Positions 1 to 8,335 of a stretch of 64,000 bases of DNA are shown piece after piece. A program made the position numbers and the translations under genes. The stretch is taken from assembly GCF_030817215.1 (NCBI RefSeq), contig NZ_JAUSZA010000001.1, positions 7,933,501 to 7,997,500 of the forward strand, given 5' to 3'. The notes below the pieces were generated by a model, which was not told where the DNA came from, ran no database searches, and saw only the letters and a program-made list of their open reading frames with translations. Source of the DNA: Paenibacillus sp. V4I3. Its GTDB lineage: Bacteria > Bacillota > Bacilli > Paenibacillales > NBRC-103111. Position 1 is the first letter of the stretch, and each line of letters opens with the position of its first letter.

Positions 1-449
1 ATCCGGTATATGCAACACGCTTAACCATCGCGATCCGGAACAATAATTTGGATTCACTCAATCGTTTATTCAAGGAAGTTACATCTGGTTTCAACGATTT
101 TGGAACCAATAGATTTGGATTTAGCATCGGCTTTAAGGCTCCGGCTCCGGCGGATCAAGTAGAAAATGCGACTAACACAAAAGGGAGAGTCCGCTTAACG
201 GTAATCAGCCTGAGAAGCATTTCTAAGAGGATTCTGCCGTTATACCGTAAAATTAGCAGTAACAACGTATTCGCCACCCAACTCGTCCTAGCTGCAAGAA
301 ATAGAAACAATACCATACTTCGCGCATTAATATCACCATTGCTGCCAGCCAATAGTTTGGTATCTGTACAGGGTGACCGCACAGGTATTATACTTGAGAT
401 TAAGTCAGTGACGGGCGTTGTGTTTATTACTCAATTTTTTGTATTGTAA
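1..449 (+). CDS. hypothetical protein, 5' end outside the window
   Basis: The frame is open from the first bases of the window, so this is the C-terminal part (about 149 residues) of a longer protein. A TTG at 48 is a possible internal start but has no convincing ribosome site. Two segments look like copies of one repeat: ATRLTIAIRNNN near the start and ATQLVLAARNRNN around residue 90, each followed by a hydrophobic stretch ending in a glycine-rich turn. I do not recognise the family. It lies upstream of and convergent with a weak minus-strand ORF. Confidence 0.45.
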   Translation, partial: PVYATRLTIAIRNNNLDSLNRLFKEVTSGFNDFGTNRFGFSIGFKAPAPADQVENATNTKGRVRLTVISLRSISKRILPLYRKISSNNVFATQLVLAARNRNNTILRALISPLLPANSLVSVQGDRTGIILEIKSVTGVVFITQFFVL

Positions 450-453
450 ATTT

Positions 454-726
454 TTATCCCAAAGCAAAGAACTCCAAATCAAAGAGGTTGGGTTCATTTG
501 TTGATCTGATTAAAGGCATTAATGAAGAAACGGAGCATCTCGTGTTATTCCTCCCGTAATGCTCCGTTCCTCTTGATTTTACCGCTTTCATAACGCTCAG
601 AAGAAAACCTACTGTAACGATGGAAACAAGAAATGATACTACTTTGACCAATATTTGATGCCTTCTCGGAATATCCCCAAACCTATTTGGTAGGTCATCA
701 GTAACCAGCCAAAAATAAGACTTCAT
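454..726 (-). CDS. possible small membrane protein
   Basis: A short ORF with one strong hydrophobic segment (VVSFLVSIVTVGFLL) preceded by basic residues. The start used is the ATG of MKSYFW; a longer version begins with an unlikely run of isoleucines. The C-terminal third is encoded by DNA that forms an inverted repeat (cggagcat...atgctccg, about 520-566), so the true gene may end earlier or the ORF may be chance. Function unknown. Confidence 0.25.
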   Translation of the reverse strand: MKSYFWLVTDDLPNRFGDIPRRHQILVKVVSFLVSIVTVGFLLSVMKAVKSRGTEHYGRNNTRCSVSSLMPLIRSTNEPNLFDLEFFALG

Positions 727-815
727 AATGATGATTATAATTATCGCCCTTACTAAGTCCCACAAAAACGGGTATCCAAGAAAAGCAACCGATCATATTT
801 ACATCGGCAAGTGAC

Positions 816-853
816 AACAGAGCCACGGCAGGAATCCCGCCATGGCTCTGTTT
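816..853 (-). terminator. hairpin after the SRPBCC/ArsR operon
   Basis: AACAGAGCCA and TGGCTCTGTT form a strong stem 10 bp beyond the stop of the SRPBCC gene. The downstream T-run on the minus strand is weak (TTGTC), so termination is likely but not certain. Confidence 0.55.
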
Positions 854-862
854 CGATTGCGG

Positions 863-1285
863 TTATTGTACCAACACCTTTTCAAGCTCGCCGCACCATT
901 TACCCCAGCCATACCTAGCGCCTTCGAGACCTTGAGCATTGGCGAATCCGGTTTGTTCGAGATGAGGGTTAACCTTTCCATCCCCTAAATCCTGCAGCGT
1001 CCAGGTGACCGTGTGCTTCTCTCCTCCGCTGACCCAAGTATAAGACACCCGGTTTGGTGCGTCCACGATAAGCACTTCGCCGTCAATAATGCCATCCCAA
1101 TATTCAGACGGCTGAGTGCGAAACTGAAAACGGTGTCCTACAACGGGCCTAAAATCATTATCCATCGCCTGACCGGTGTGGATGTTGACCACCCACTTGG
1201 CAAGCTTGCTTGAATCGGTTAAGGCGGACCAAAGCTTCTCAATCGATGTCTTGTACTGAAAATCCAAGGTTAATGTTAAACTCAT
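863..1285 (-). CDS. SRPBCC (AHSA1-type) domain protein
   Basis: About 140 residues with the START/Bet v1-like layout of AHSA1-type proteins: N-terminal strand and helix (TSIEKLWSALTDSSKLAKWV), a central GHRFQFR strand, and a C-terminal helix (GWGKWCGELEKVL). Such proteins bind hydrophobic ligands; the ligand here is unknown. The start is MSLTLTL at 1285, which has GGAGGAAGAA just upstream and overlaps the ArsR stop by 4 bp. A longer in-frame ORF to 1360 lies inside the ArsR gene and is rejected. ArsR-SRPBCC pairs are a common stress-response arrangement, so it is probably co-transcribed with and controlled by the upstream regulator. Confidence 0.88.
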   Translation of the reverse strand: MSLTLTLDFQYKTSIEKLWSALTDSSKLAKWVVNIHTGQAMDNDFRPVVGHRFQFRTQPSEYWDGIIDGEVLIVDAPNRVSYTWVSGGEKHTVTWTLQDLGDGKVNPHLEQTGFANAQGLEGARYGWGKWCGELEKVLVQ

Positions 1286-1620
1286 TCTTCTTCCTCCTCT
1301 AGTAGTTGGTTCAAGCGCAACATATTCGCACGCCAAAAATTGCTGTAGAAAGCCACCCAATCTTGAATTTCTCTGAGTGGAGAGGCGTTTAACCTAAATC
1401 GCGTTTCTCTGCCGACTTTTCGATCAAGTACCAGTCCGGCCTCTTTAAGGATTGTCAAATGCTTGGATACCGCTGTACGGCCCATTTGAAACTGTGCCGT
1501 TAATTCATGAAGCGGTATCTCTTCAGCCTCTGCTAACAGACGAATTAGTCGGCGCCTAGTCGGATCTGCAATCGCGTCAAAAACATCCCGCAATTGGTTG
1601 TTTTCGCTCATAGCACCCAC
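1282..1620 (-). CDS. ArsR-family winged-helix regulator
   Basis: 112 residues with the compact ArsR winged-helix fold: IADPTRRRLIRLL at the N terminus, a recognition region MGRTAVSKHLTILKEAGLV, and a wing RKVGRETRFRLN. No metal-binding cysteine cluster is visible, as in the ArsR proteins that partner SRPBCC genes. It ends in a run of glutamates and overlaps the SRPBCC start (ATGA overlap), so the two form one transcription unit. MSENNQ at 1611 is an alternative start. It may bind the paired palindromes upstream of the neighbouring DoxX-like gene, but that is inference. Confidence 0.9.
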   Translation of the reverse strand: MGAMSENNQLRDVFDAIADPTRRRLIRLLAEAEEIPLHELTAQFQMGRTAVSKHLTILKEAGLVLDRKVGRETRFRLNASPLREIQDWVAFYSNFWRANMLRLNQLLEEEEE

Positions 1621-1692
1621 TCCAAAATATTATTTTCTGTAGTAGAAATTTATTGGTGGTACGAAGGGAGAGCCGTTGATTTTACCACCTCC

Positions 1693-2106
1693 TTAAAGCA
1701 TGCGGCTCTTCGGACGTAGCGCCCAGGAGGCGATATTTAGTGCAGCATATGAAAGCGGAAGGATAATAGGAAACCCATAATCGCCAGCAAACGCATGAGA
1801 TACAGCCGCACCGGTCATTAAAAAGAAGATACCTGCGTGAACCCATTCTTTAAGCCGAGGAAAACCTGGCACGACGAGAGCAATGGCTCCAAGCACTTTC
1901 CAAGTCCCGAGAATGGTCAAGACGTATAATGGGTAACCAAGATTCTTCACTAGCTCGATGTTTCCCCCATATTGCATCAGTTGCCCGATACCACTTAACA
2001 TAACTGCTGCTGCGAGTAGTAATGTGACTGACCAATATGCAATAATTTTTCCTTGAGGCTGGGTTTCTACTTTCGTGATCGTTTCCGCACCGATAATCTT
2101 ACTCAT
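1693..2106 (-). CDS. DoxX-like family membrane protein
   Basis: About 137 residues with four hydrophobic segments, typical of the DoxX-like family: LLLAAAVMLSGIGQL, LYVLTILGTWKVLGAIALVV, a helix around HAGIFFLMTGAAVSH, and a last segment around PLSYAALNIASWAL. The start is MSKIIGAE, with AGGAGGAAAGAA 5 bp upstream. Genes of this type are often found with ArsR and SRPBCC genes, as here. The role is probably redox or stress related at the membrane, but no substrate can be read from the sequence. Confidence 0.85.
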   Translation of the reverse strand: MSKIIGAETITKVETQPQGKIIAYWSVTLLLAAAVMLSGIGQLMQYGGNIELVKNLGYPLYVLTILGTWKVLGAIALVVPGFPRLKEWVHAGIFFLMTGAAVSHAFAGDYGFPIILPLSYAALNIASWALRPKSRML

Positions 2107-2184
2107 TTCTTTCCTCCTCATAATTGTTGATTCAAGTGAACTATATTCTTGCTCCAAACTTTCCAAATGACTAATTACTAATTG

Positions 2185-2230
2185 GACACCATTTAGTGAC
2201 GCTTTGATTATAGGTCACCATTTGGTGTCG
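2185..2230. promoter_or_regulatory. two palindromic operator-like boxes
   Basis: GACACCATTTAGTGAC and GGTCACCATTTGGTGTCG lie 12 bp apart, upstream of the DoxX-like gene. The second contains the perfect palindrome CACCATTTGGTG. The spacing and position suit a repressor site, perhaps for the neighbouring ArsR protein. Confidence 0.55.
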
Positions 2231-2376
2231 TGTCAACAACATTTTTAAACTCCGCATGAAAACGTTAGTTAGCAATGTATGACAACACTTTATGCCATTT
2301 GGCTCTTTGACTAAATGTTAAAAAGCCTCGGCGCGATAATGCCGAAGCTTTTTGATCATGACTCAGTTTTGGTGGG

Positions 2377-2520
2377 CAAAAAAAGCCACAGCAACGGGCT
2401 TAGGGTCTAAGTTTTATATTTTAAAGGGGGTCGACTTTTATTATAAGCTTGATTAATTAATGCCACATGAAAATAAGATTTCAATCATGTTACATTTACT
2501 TAACTCTTGTTTCTCGTTAG
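2377..2520. repeat. class B long repeat, copy 1 of 3
   Basis: About 145 bp beginning AAAAGCCACAGCAACGGGCT and ending ACTCTTGTTTCTCGTTAG, closely matched at 58146-58291 and 61572-61718. It ends in the CGTTAG core shared with the hairpin elements, so it appears to be a long version of the same unit. A hairpin (aagcctcggc...gccgaagctt) precedes it. Confidence 0.8.
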
Positions 2521-2601
2521 CTTTTTCACCAATTCAATAACTGATTGAATGAATGGTGCTATATTTTCCATTTGTAACCAATATATATTTACTGTTCTAT
2601 A

Positions 2602-2686
2602 TTGCCCATTAGCACAATAGGCCACCGATCCCCGACAGCCTACATGAACTTTGTTATGAAGCTAGCGTTTCCCGTTAGTTCATCGA
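2602..2686. repeat. class A hairpin element
   Basis: Left arm TTGCCCATTAGCACAATAG, a weak stem (GGCCACCG/CGACAGCC), right arm GCTAGCGTTTCCCGTTAG. A diverged member of the family, just beyond the stop of the 2733 gene. Confidence 0.7.
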
Positions 2687-2732
2687 ACCGCGAGAGAAAC
2701 GATTAAGTGCAAGAAGTTGGGTGTGTGAGCGT

Positions 2733-3212
2733 TTATCTTCTCGTAAACTCCATAATCCAATTGGTATCCCAGTTGTTGCCGCCATCAAACGAAAAGGCCT
2801 GTTGCCAGCGAGCGGTATTCTCCGTGATCTCATCCCAAGTGAATCTCATGTGCAGCGGCTTTCCGTCTGATGTTTCTACCACTTGATTAAACACACCAAT
2901 TCCATTTTCAAACTTTCCGATCAGCGGTCTAAAATCATGAGGGTTGCGATTATCCAGCCATACCAACGACCACTGCTGCGTTTCCTCGTCATAAGCGCGT
3001 ATCGTCATCCCTTTTCGGACTTCACCATCCGGGAATATTCCTTCAAAATGGTCAATGATGACCTTCCCATCGAGATATTTCTCACCTGTATGACTAGCTT
3101 CAAACTCTTCCCAGACGCCTTCCTTTTCCGGATACATCGCATTCGTCCGACGTCTATTGCGATTTATCATCGGTTTAAGCGTAAAATCTAACAAAAAAAG
3201 GAGCTGCTGCAA
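2733..3212 (-). CDS. DUF1579-like protein, probably N-terminally truncated
   Basis: The C-terminal two thirds resemble DUF1579-type lipocalin-like proteins: alternating strands with WEEFEAS, a central RAYDEETQQWSLVWLD, and the final NNWDTNWIMEF. Full-length members begin with a DFxxGxWxxHNRR-type motif; here only NRNRRRTNA remains, joined to an unrelated hydrophobic lead (LLFLLDFTLK). The 5' part was therefore probably lost and the ORF start is unreliable; MYPEKEG is the first plausible native methionine in family register. The ORF starts close to the end of the 3244 membrane gene, which may mark the deletion junction. Confidence 0.6.
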   Translation of the reverse strand: MQQLLFLLDFTLKPMINRNRRRTNAMYPEKEGVWEEFEASHTGEKYLDGKVIIDHFEGIFPDGEVRKGMTIRAYDEETQQWSLVWLDNRNPHDFRPLIGKFENGIGVFNQVVETSDGKPLHMRFTWDEITENTARWQQAFSFDGGNNWDTNWIMEFTRR

Positions 3213-3243
3213 GGTAGCTCAGATTTTACATTAACAGGCCTTT

Positions 3244-4491
3244 CTAATAAAAAATTAAAGGAAAAGCAAATGTAACGAAAGCTGCCCAAAGCCCGTAGAC
3301 CGGCAAATACTTAGTAACGGCATCTTGGATGGCCAACGGTCCGGTTTTGTTTTGTAGAAAACGCATATAGGAGAGCATAATCCAAATTAGATTGGCCCAG
3401 ATAAGTATGTTTACGCCTAAAACAGCAAGTCTGTTGGGCGTAATCCCATAAGAAGAAAGCCTGAACACTATGGCTGATAAAGACACACTGTCAATGATAA
3501 GAGCAAGAACAATTAGGGCAAAATTTATATAATCAGAAATGTTCTTTTTCTCGTCTGTGCCGCTTTCGGTAATGGAGAATATGGTGACGGCCAATACACT
3601 AAGGAGTATTCCGTTGAAGGATAGGAGGAAATTGCGGTCCAAGAATGGATTTTTCCCGACCCAAATAACCGTTATAAGATAGACCAACAATGTTGCCAGT
3701 ACAAGAGGACTAAAAATTTTGGCTATATATGGCGCTATATTTTTTGCAAGTTTAAGGTTCCTTGATACCAGGTAAGTAGCCACTATAGCGAGTGCGGCAG
3801 CACCAAATAAAACGACATTTTTGAAATAAAAATCAGATATATCCATGCCGACAAATCTAAATAACTGCATGGTTAATGCGGTTAGCAGCATTCCGCTTAT
3901 TGCCATACTGGCGTAGAGTATGCAAAGTTCCCCATTAAATTTAAGATAGGCTAATCTTATGCTGCCTCTGCCATATTCATTTCCTGTAAATGCAAGCCCT
4001 ACTACTACCCACAAGAATATGGGAAGGTGTATATACGCCAGGATAATACTGTCTTTTTGCTCTAGTGGCAGCATATTCAGATAAAACCCGGAGATTAGGA
4101 ATGACGATACTAGGGTGTAAAGAACATTTTTTTTAGGGAAATTATTGAATACAAAATAGATGGCAATTAAGGGAAGAATTCCAAATACAAGGTTAATAGG
4201 GGCTATAGCTTGCTGTTCGACAAAATGAAAAATGATCCTTGTACTAATCCCGGCCAGAATTGCTAAAATTCCCATGGATAAGAAATCTTTCTGAAACAAG
4301 GAAGCTTTTTCTGTATGTACAGTCTCCTTGAAATGCAATCTTTCATACCAAACGGCAAGAACCTGCGAATCAGGGTTTTGTTCCCAGGCGTAGGAGAATG
4401 ACTTTTTAAAAGTTTCGGGTTCTTTTCTAAACATTCTCTCCAGCTCTTGGGGATTAGCCATATTTTCAATAATCAGATTGTTAATGCCCAT
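3244..4491 (-). CDS. DUF4153-like polytopic membrane protein
   Basis: A 415-residue protein with a soluble N-terminal region of about 70 residues (NPQELERMFRKEPETFKKSF), followed by roughly eleven hydrophobic segments to the C terminus (FVTFAFPLIFY). The layout fits DUF4153-type membrane proteins of Bacillota; function is unknown. The start is MGINNL, with AGGGGAGG 7 bp upstream. The next genes upstream are a Cro/CI regulator and a DUF2975 membrane protein on the same strand, so a three-gene unit is plausible. Confidence 0.7.
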   Translation of the reverse strand: MGINNLIIENMANPQELERMFRKEPETFKKSFSYAWEQNPDSQVLAVWYERLHFKETVHTEKASLFQKDFLSMGILAILAGISTRIIFHFVEQQAIAPINLVFGILPLIAIYFVFNNFPKKNVLYTLVSSFLISGFYLNMLPLEQKDSIILAYIHLPIFLWVVVGLAFTGNEYGRGSIRLAYLKFNGELCILYASMAISGMLLTALTMQLFRFVGMDISDFYFKNVVLFGAAALAIVATYLVSRNLKLAKNIAPYIAKIFSPLVLATLLVYLITVIWVGKNPFLDRNFLLSFNGILLSVLAVTIFSITESGTDEKKNISDYINFALIVLALIIDSVSLSAIVFRLSSYGITPNRLAVLGVNILIWANLIWIMLSYMRFLQNKTGPLAIQDAVTKYLPVYGLWAAFVTFAFPLIFY

Positions 4492-4559
4492 GGTTATACC
4501 TCCCCTAATTGTCATATTAAGTCCTACTTTCCTCCACAATGTTTATTAACCAAACTTTA

Positions 4560-4781
4560 TTATGCTTGAGTGTCTTCGTCACTTCTGTATTCTAAAATAT
4601 CTCCAGGTTGACAATCTAAAGCCTTACAAATCGCCTCTAAAGTGGATAATCGAATCGCTTTTGCCTTTCCATTTTTCAATATAGAGAGATTAGCCATCGT
4701 GATTCCAACCCTCTCCGAAAGTTCTGTTACGCTCATTTTCCGTTTAGCCAACATCACATCAATATTGATGATAATCGCCAT
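4560..4781 (-). CDS. Cro/CI-type (YozG-like) regulator
   Basis: A 73-residue helix-turn-helix protein. The motif runs from MLAKRKMSVTELSERVGI through MANLSILKNGKAKAIRLSTLEAI to the typical end LDCQPGDILEY. The start is MAIIIN at 4781, with GAGGTG 7 bp upstream; the ORF can be extended to a GTG at 4790 that lies inside that ribosome site. It follows the DUF2975 gene by 10 bp, a pairing seen across Bacillus and Paenibacillus, where the membrane partner may modulate the regulator. Confidence 0.85.
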   Translation of the reverse strand: MAIIINIDVMLAKRKMSVTELSERVGITMANLSILKNGKAKAIRLSTLEAICKALDCQPGDILEYRSDEDTQA

Positions 4782-4791
4782 GTTATTCACC

Positions 4792-5271
4792 TCAGACCGT
4801 TAAGTCATTTTCTGATTTTATATCTATGGCATTTTTTAAAAGCTTTTGAAGAACAGCAGCAAAGACTGCAATAACCATGGAGGCAAAAATCATGACCATT
4901 CCGATTACAATTATACCTGGGGCATCGTCTTTCTCCGCCATGAGATAGAAGAGTGGCATGCCTACCACATATAGGATACTGATTGTGATTGCACAGTATT
5001 TTATATTCTTTAAAACTTGTACAGATAATTCCGAGAAAGCTTTGTTCTTGTCAATATAGCTTAAAAGTTTAAAAGCTTGATACAGAGCAAAGTAAAAAGG
5101 TATCGCCGTTGCATACAAATCGATTAAAACGAGATATTTCATATAAGTATGATCTGGATACAATTCTGCTGCAAAATTCGCTATCTCTGGCACCAAAAAT
5201 ATACACAAAGCAAGAATCGGAATTCCAATAAGAAAAACAACTACCTTTAAAAAGAGTGTTTCTCGTTTCAT
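4792..5271 (-). CDS. DUF2975 membrane protein
   Basis: A 159-residue protein with four hydrophobic segments: VVVFLIGIPILALCIFLVP, ATAIPFYFALYQAFKLL, AITISILYVVGMPLFYLM and IVIGMVMIFASMVIAVFAAV, the last followed by the family's LQKLLKNAIDIKSENDLTV tail. The acidic N-D-L-T-V end is characteristic of DUF2975. The start is MKRETL, with GAGGTGCATTTT before it. It is followed closely by the Cro/CI gene and is almost certainly co-transcribed with it. Confidence 0.85.
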   Translation of the reverse strand: MKRETLFLKVVVFLIGIPILALCIFLVPEIANFAAELYPDHTYMKYLVLIDLYATAIPFYFALYQAFKLLSYIDKNKAFSELSVQVLKNIKYCAITISILYVVGMPLFYLMAEKDDAPGIIVIGMVMIFASMVIAVFAAVLQKLLKNAIDIKSENDLTV

Positions 5272-5510
5272 AAAATGCACCTCACTTAGTTATTGTCAAT
5301 TTGATTTTAATACATGATTTATCGTTTTACAATATATAATTACCGATTATTATTATATTATTGTTGTTATATAAATATCCCTTGAATTTTAGACAAAGAT
5401 AAAAAGCATTCCTCATTACCAAGAAATGCTCTATACCTTTGACGTATTGCTATCATAGATTATAGCCTAGAATCCGGCAACCGAATTTCGCTTGAGTTTA
5501 TTGAAGAATC

Positions 5511-5612
5511 CAAAAAGGAGCCTAGTCAGCTCCTGCACTAAACTCCCTCTATGGAGAATTGCTGCCCTTTAGTTCAATGAGGCTGCCCGGTTGGTTCCGC
5601 GGCAGCCTTGTT
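5511..5612. repeat. composite class C plus class A element lacking a right arm
   Basis: First AAAAAGGAGCC...CAGCTCCTGCACTAAACTCC (class C), then a left arm CTGCCCTTTAGTTCAATGA and hairpin GGCTGCC...GGCAGCC. The right arm is missing and the glycoside-hydrolase stop codon follows a few bases later. The 5281-5510 stretch before it holds only AT-rich DNA with no ORF I can support. Confidence 0.75.
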
Positions 5613-5618
5613 TTTGTG

Positions 5619-7087
5619 TTATTCAGCTGGTATATAGGTTACACCTTCTGTATAGGAATTGTTAGCATTCCAGATTAGGTATTCATTAACACCAGCATCT
5701 TTTAAGGCTTTAATTTGTGCATCTACTTCAGCCTTGCCATATTTAATATAATTGCCAGCACCTAACCAGCTTGCTGTAAAATCTTGAAGCCAAGGACGTG
5801 ATAAGGGGGGAGTCTGGAGCTGTGCAAACTTCTCTTTTTCAGCCTTCATATATTCGGTAACAAGTCTATAAGGCTCTTTATCTGGTTTTGGAATTCCGAA
5901 ATAACCATTAGACCAATGACTTGGATAAATCATAGACGAAATTACATCTACTGAGCTAGAAATGCGGTTAAAGTTCTGACCGATACCTGGAGCTTCAGGC
6001 AATGTAGCCGTATATCCGAAGATATCAACAGACACTTTTACTTTATACGACTTTAGTTGTTCTCTGGCATATGCGACAAAGTCGCTGACAGCATCAACAC
6101 GAAGCTGTGTCATACGTGCTTTATCGCTAAAATCCGGTGCTTGGGGTGCATGTTTTTTTAGATCAGACATGCTCTTTTGAGCATCGTCCAGTGCTTTTTT
6201 ATTTTCATCGGCTTTTGCTGAATTGTAGGTATTCGTAGCATCTGTCAACTTTATTTGTAAAGAAGTCAAATCGTCTTGATATTTCTTAGAGGCTTCAGAA
6301 TAATCTTTTTCTTCTTGCACAAACTTAGTTGGTTTTTTATCCTTGTAGTCGCCCAATGAATATTTAAGAACTTTGTCCCTACTTTCAAAACCTTCCGGAA
6401 ATCGAACATAGTCAAATTGGATCTCTTTAAACCCAAGTTCTGCAGCTAATTTTGCAACATCAACATTATAATGCCATGTTTCTTGAAGGAATGGGTTGAT
6501 AAACCCGTCACCTTTTCCATTACGCCAAACACTGTTGCCGTCTAAATAAGAAAGGTCTGGACGTTTTTTCGACAGAACCGTATCTTTAAAGGCTACAATA
6601 CGTGCGATAGGATAAATTTTATGCTGTTCAAGAGTTTTCATGAGTGCTTGGGGATCTTTTATGTAAGGTTGGCCAAATTCTGCAAATTTGCCCTCAGGTT
6701 TAAATGTGATATAGCCGTCATCATCCTTTATATCTATCACCATTGCATTTAGGTCTGTGTTATCAACAAGTGATAGAAGTTTAGACATATGGCCCCCCCA
6801 GCTGACCAACCTGTTACATAAATTCCACGTACTGCATCTGGATAATCGAAGTGTAGTGGGGGATCAAATGCAGGTGCTTGACTTGCTGCAGGTGTTGGCG
6901 ACACCGCGAGCGGTGAATCTGAGGGCGATGGCGCGGATATGGGTGTAGGCGTGGGCGTGATTTCTGGTGCAGACGTTGATGGCGGTTCCGATGGATTCGG
7001 CGTGTTTAAAGCGACTTTTGACGACAAACAAGCTGACAACGAGAGTACTAAAAATAGCATAATAAAAATAAGACTTTGTTTCTTCAC
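5619..7087 (-). pseudogene. DUF4015-type glycoside hydrolase lipoprotein, frameshifted
   Basis: Two overlapping frames encode one protein. The upstream frame gives a lipoprotein signal (LSLSAC), a Pro/Ser/Thr-rich linker and the domain start YPDAVRGIYVTGWSAGG. The downstream frame continues HMSKLLSLVDNTDLNAMVIDIKDDDG and runs to LIWNANNSYTEGV, the putative TIM-barrel glycoside hydrolase of DUF4015 (COG1306). FDYVRFPEG and SSMIYPSHW are characteristic. The break lies at a run of seven G (minus strand) at about 6792; one more G would restore the frame. It could be a dead gene, a slippage switch or a sequencing error. A 60-residue coiled insertion sits near residue 290. Confidence 0.82.
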
Positions 7088-7200
7088 GATGTTCTCCCCC
7101 TTCTCCCAAAATCACTCAATTCTAATAGTTATTTTTAATTGGTAATAACGGGAAATTTAATACTCAATAATTGAAATATTCGCGAAGCGATTAAACTATG

Positions 7201-7275
7201 CTGCTCGTTTGTACAATAAATAAAAAAAGAGCCGTCTAAGCAGCTCCTGCACTAAAGTTCCTCGTTAGCTAAAAC
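7201..7275. repeat. class C element
   Basis: Left arm CTGCTCGTTTGTACAATAA, then AAAGAGCCGTCTAAGCAGCTCCTGCACTAAAG, and right arm CCTCGTTAGCTAAAAC. Similar elements are at 62049 and, in part, 5511 and 63318. Confidence 0.75.
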
Positions 7276-7398
7276 GTTATTGAATGATGAGTTGAGGATA
7301 ATATTCGCAACTCCATCTTTCGGTTTAAGCGTATCACTGATTAAGTATAAGTTCGAAACTTTACCACTTAATATTTCATTTATTGAATCAATCAGCAT
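7252..7398 (-). pseudogene. C-terminal fragment of an unknown gene
   Basis: An AT-rich 48-residue stretch (MLIDSINEILSGKV ... SFNNVLANEEL) whose last codons lie in the right arm of the class C element. Upstream the DNA changes abruptly to GC-rich cyclase sequence, so the front of this gene was probably replaced. The remaining part has an even amphipathic character and no motif I recognise. Confidence 0.4.
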
Positions 7399-7420
7399 AT
7401 GCCCTCTTCCATCGGGTACA

Positions 7421-8335
7421 TTAGTGTCGTGTTGAATACCAGTCCAGCACTCGTAAGGCGCGGAGAGTGTTCCAGCGGCTAGGCTCGCCTTCCACACCTT
7501 CCATGTCGAAGTGAACTCGATCGGGGTGAGAGTTCTCGAGCGGCCATTTCCCGTTTTGGTCTTGATTCTTCGCCACCAGACCGACGGCCTCAGTGACCCG
7601 TTCATCGGGTTCGACACCGGCGCTGCGTAAGTAATCCAGACCCCGCAGCAAGTCGTAATGCCACGTGGTTGGGAACGAGAAACGCGTCCAATTTGGATCG
7701 ATCACCTCGCCGGATGACAGGGACCTCAACATGCGACGCTCCAGAAGGTACTCTTGTGCCCGGACGCGGGCTTCGGTCACCGCAGCAGTTTCACCCTTAG
7801 CCTTCTCGTACTCTAATAGTCCTTCCAAGACACATATGGTGCTATGGAACGAGGATCGTCGACTTTGAGGGGCGTTGCAATTCCAGCCTCCGTCCTCAAG
7901 CTGCTCACCGAGGAGTCGATCGACTAGCCGACCGCTTGCCTCTCCGAAGTAAGCACCCACTCCAAGGATCCAACCATTGACACAGGCCTCGGTCTCGCCG
8001 TCGAAGTAGGGCCGGCCGCCCATTTGCCGCGGCCAGGTGATGTGGTCACGCACTAGGCCGATCGATCTGCGGGCTTCCTCACCCGACGGATCCAAGCCTA
8101 GGTCCTTCAAAAGCAGCAAGGTGTAGCTCGTGCATAGCCAGTTCCGTGCGTCGGCGTCACCGCCCCAGTTGCCCTCGGAAGATTGCAGGCCGAGAACCCG
8201 GGCACCCCAACCTTCCGAGACAATCCGCGACCGCTCTGCGGCAACACAGTCATCGGGCTCTTCGGTTAGGTCACGCATCACCTGCCAACGGATCGCAGGG
8301 TCCCCGCTAGTATGGAAAATGATCGTTCTTTTCAA
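7421..8335 (-). CDS. prenyltransferase/squalene-oxidase-repeat (terpene-cyclase-like) protein
   Basis: A 304-residue protein with repeats of the squalene cyclase/prenyltransferase alpha-toroid type: SSEGNWGGDADARNW, EQLEDGGWNCN and KNQDQNGKWPLEN are QW-like motifs. No DxDD protonation motif is visible, so it may not be a true cyclase. The gene is much richer in G+C than everything around it, with many C/G-ending codons, which suggests transfer from a high-GC donor. Its first residues (MKRTIIFHT) are encoded by sequence shared with the group II intron at 47347, so the true N terminus was replaced when the segment joined the intron remnant. Whether it is expressed is unclear. Confidence 0.7.
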   Translation of the reverse strand: MKRTIIFHTSGDPAIRWQVMRDLTEEPDDCVAAERSRIVSEGWGARVLGLQSSEGNWGGDADARNWLCTSYTLLLLKDLGLDPSGEEARRSIGLVRDHITWPRQMGGRPYFDGETEACVNGWILGVGAYFGEASGRLVDRLLGEQLEDGGWNCNAPQSRRSSFHSTICVLEGLLEYEKAKGETAAVTEARVRAQEYLLERRMLRSLSSGEVIDPNWTRFSFPTTWHYDLLRGLDYLRSAGVEPDERVTEAVGLVAKNQDQNGKWPLENSHPDRVHFDMEGVEGEPSRWNTLRALRVLDWYSTRH

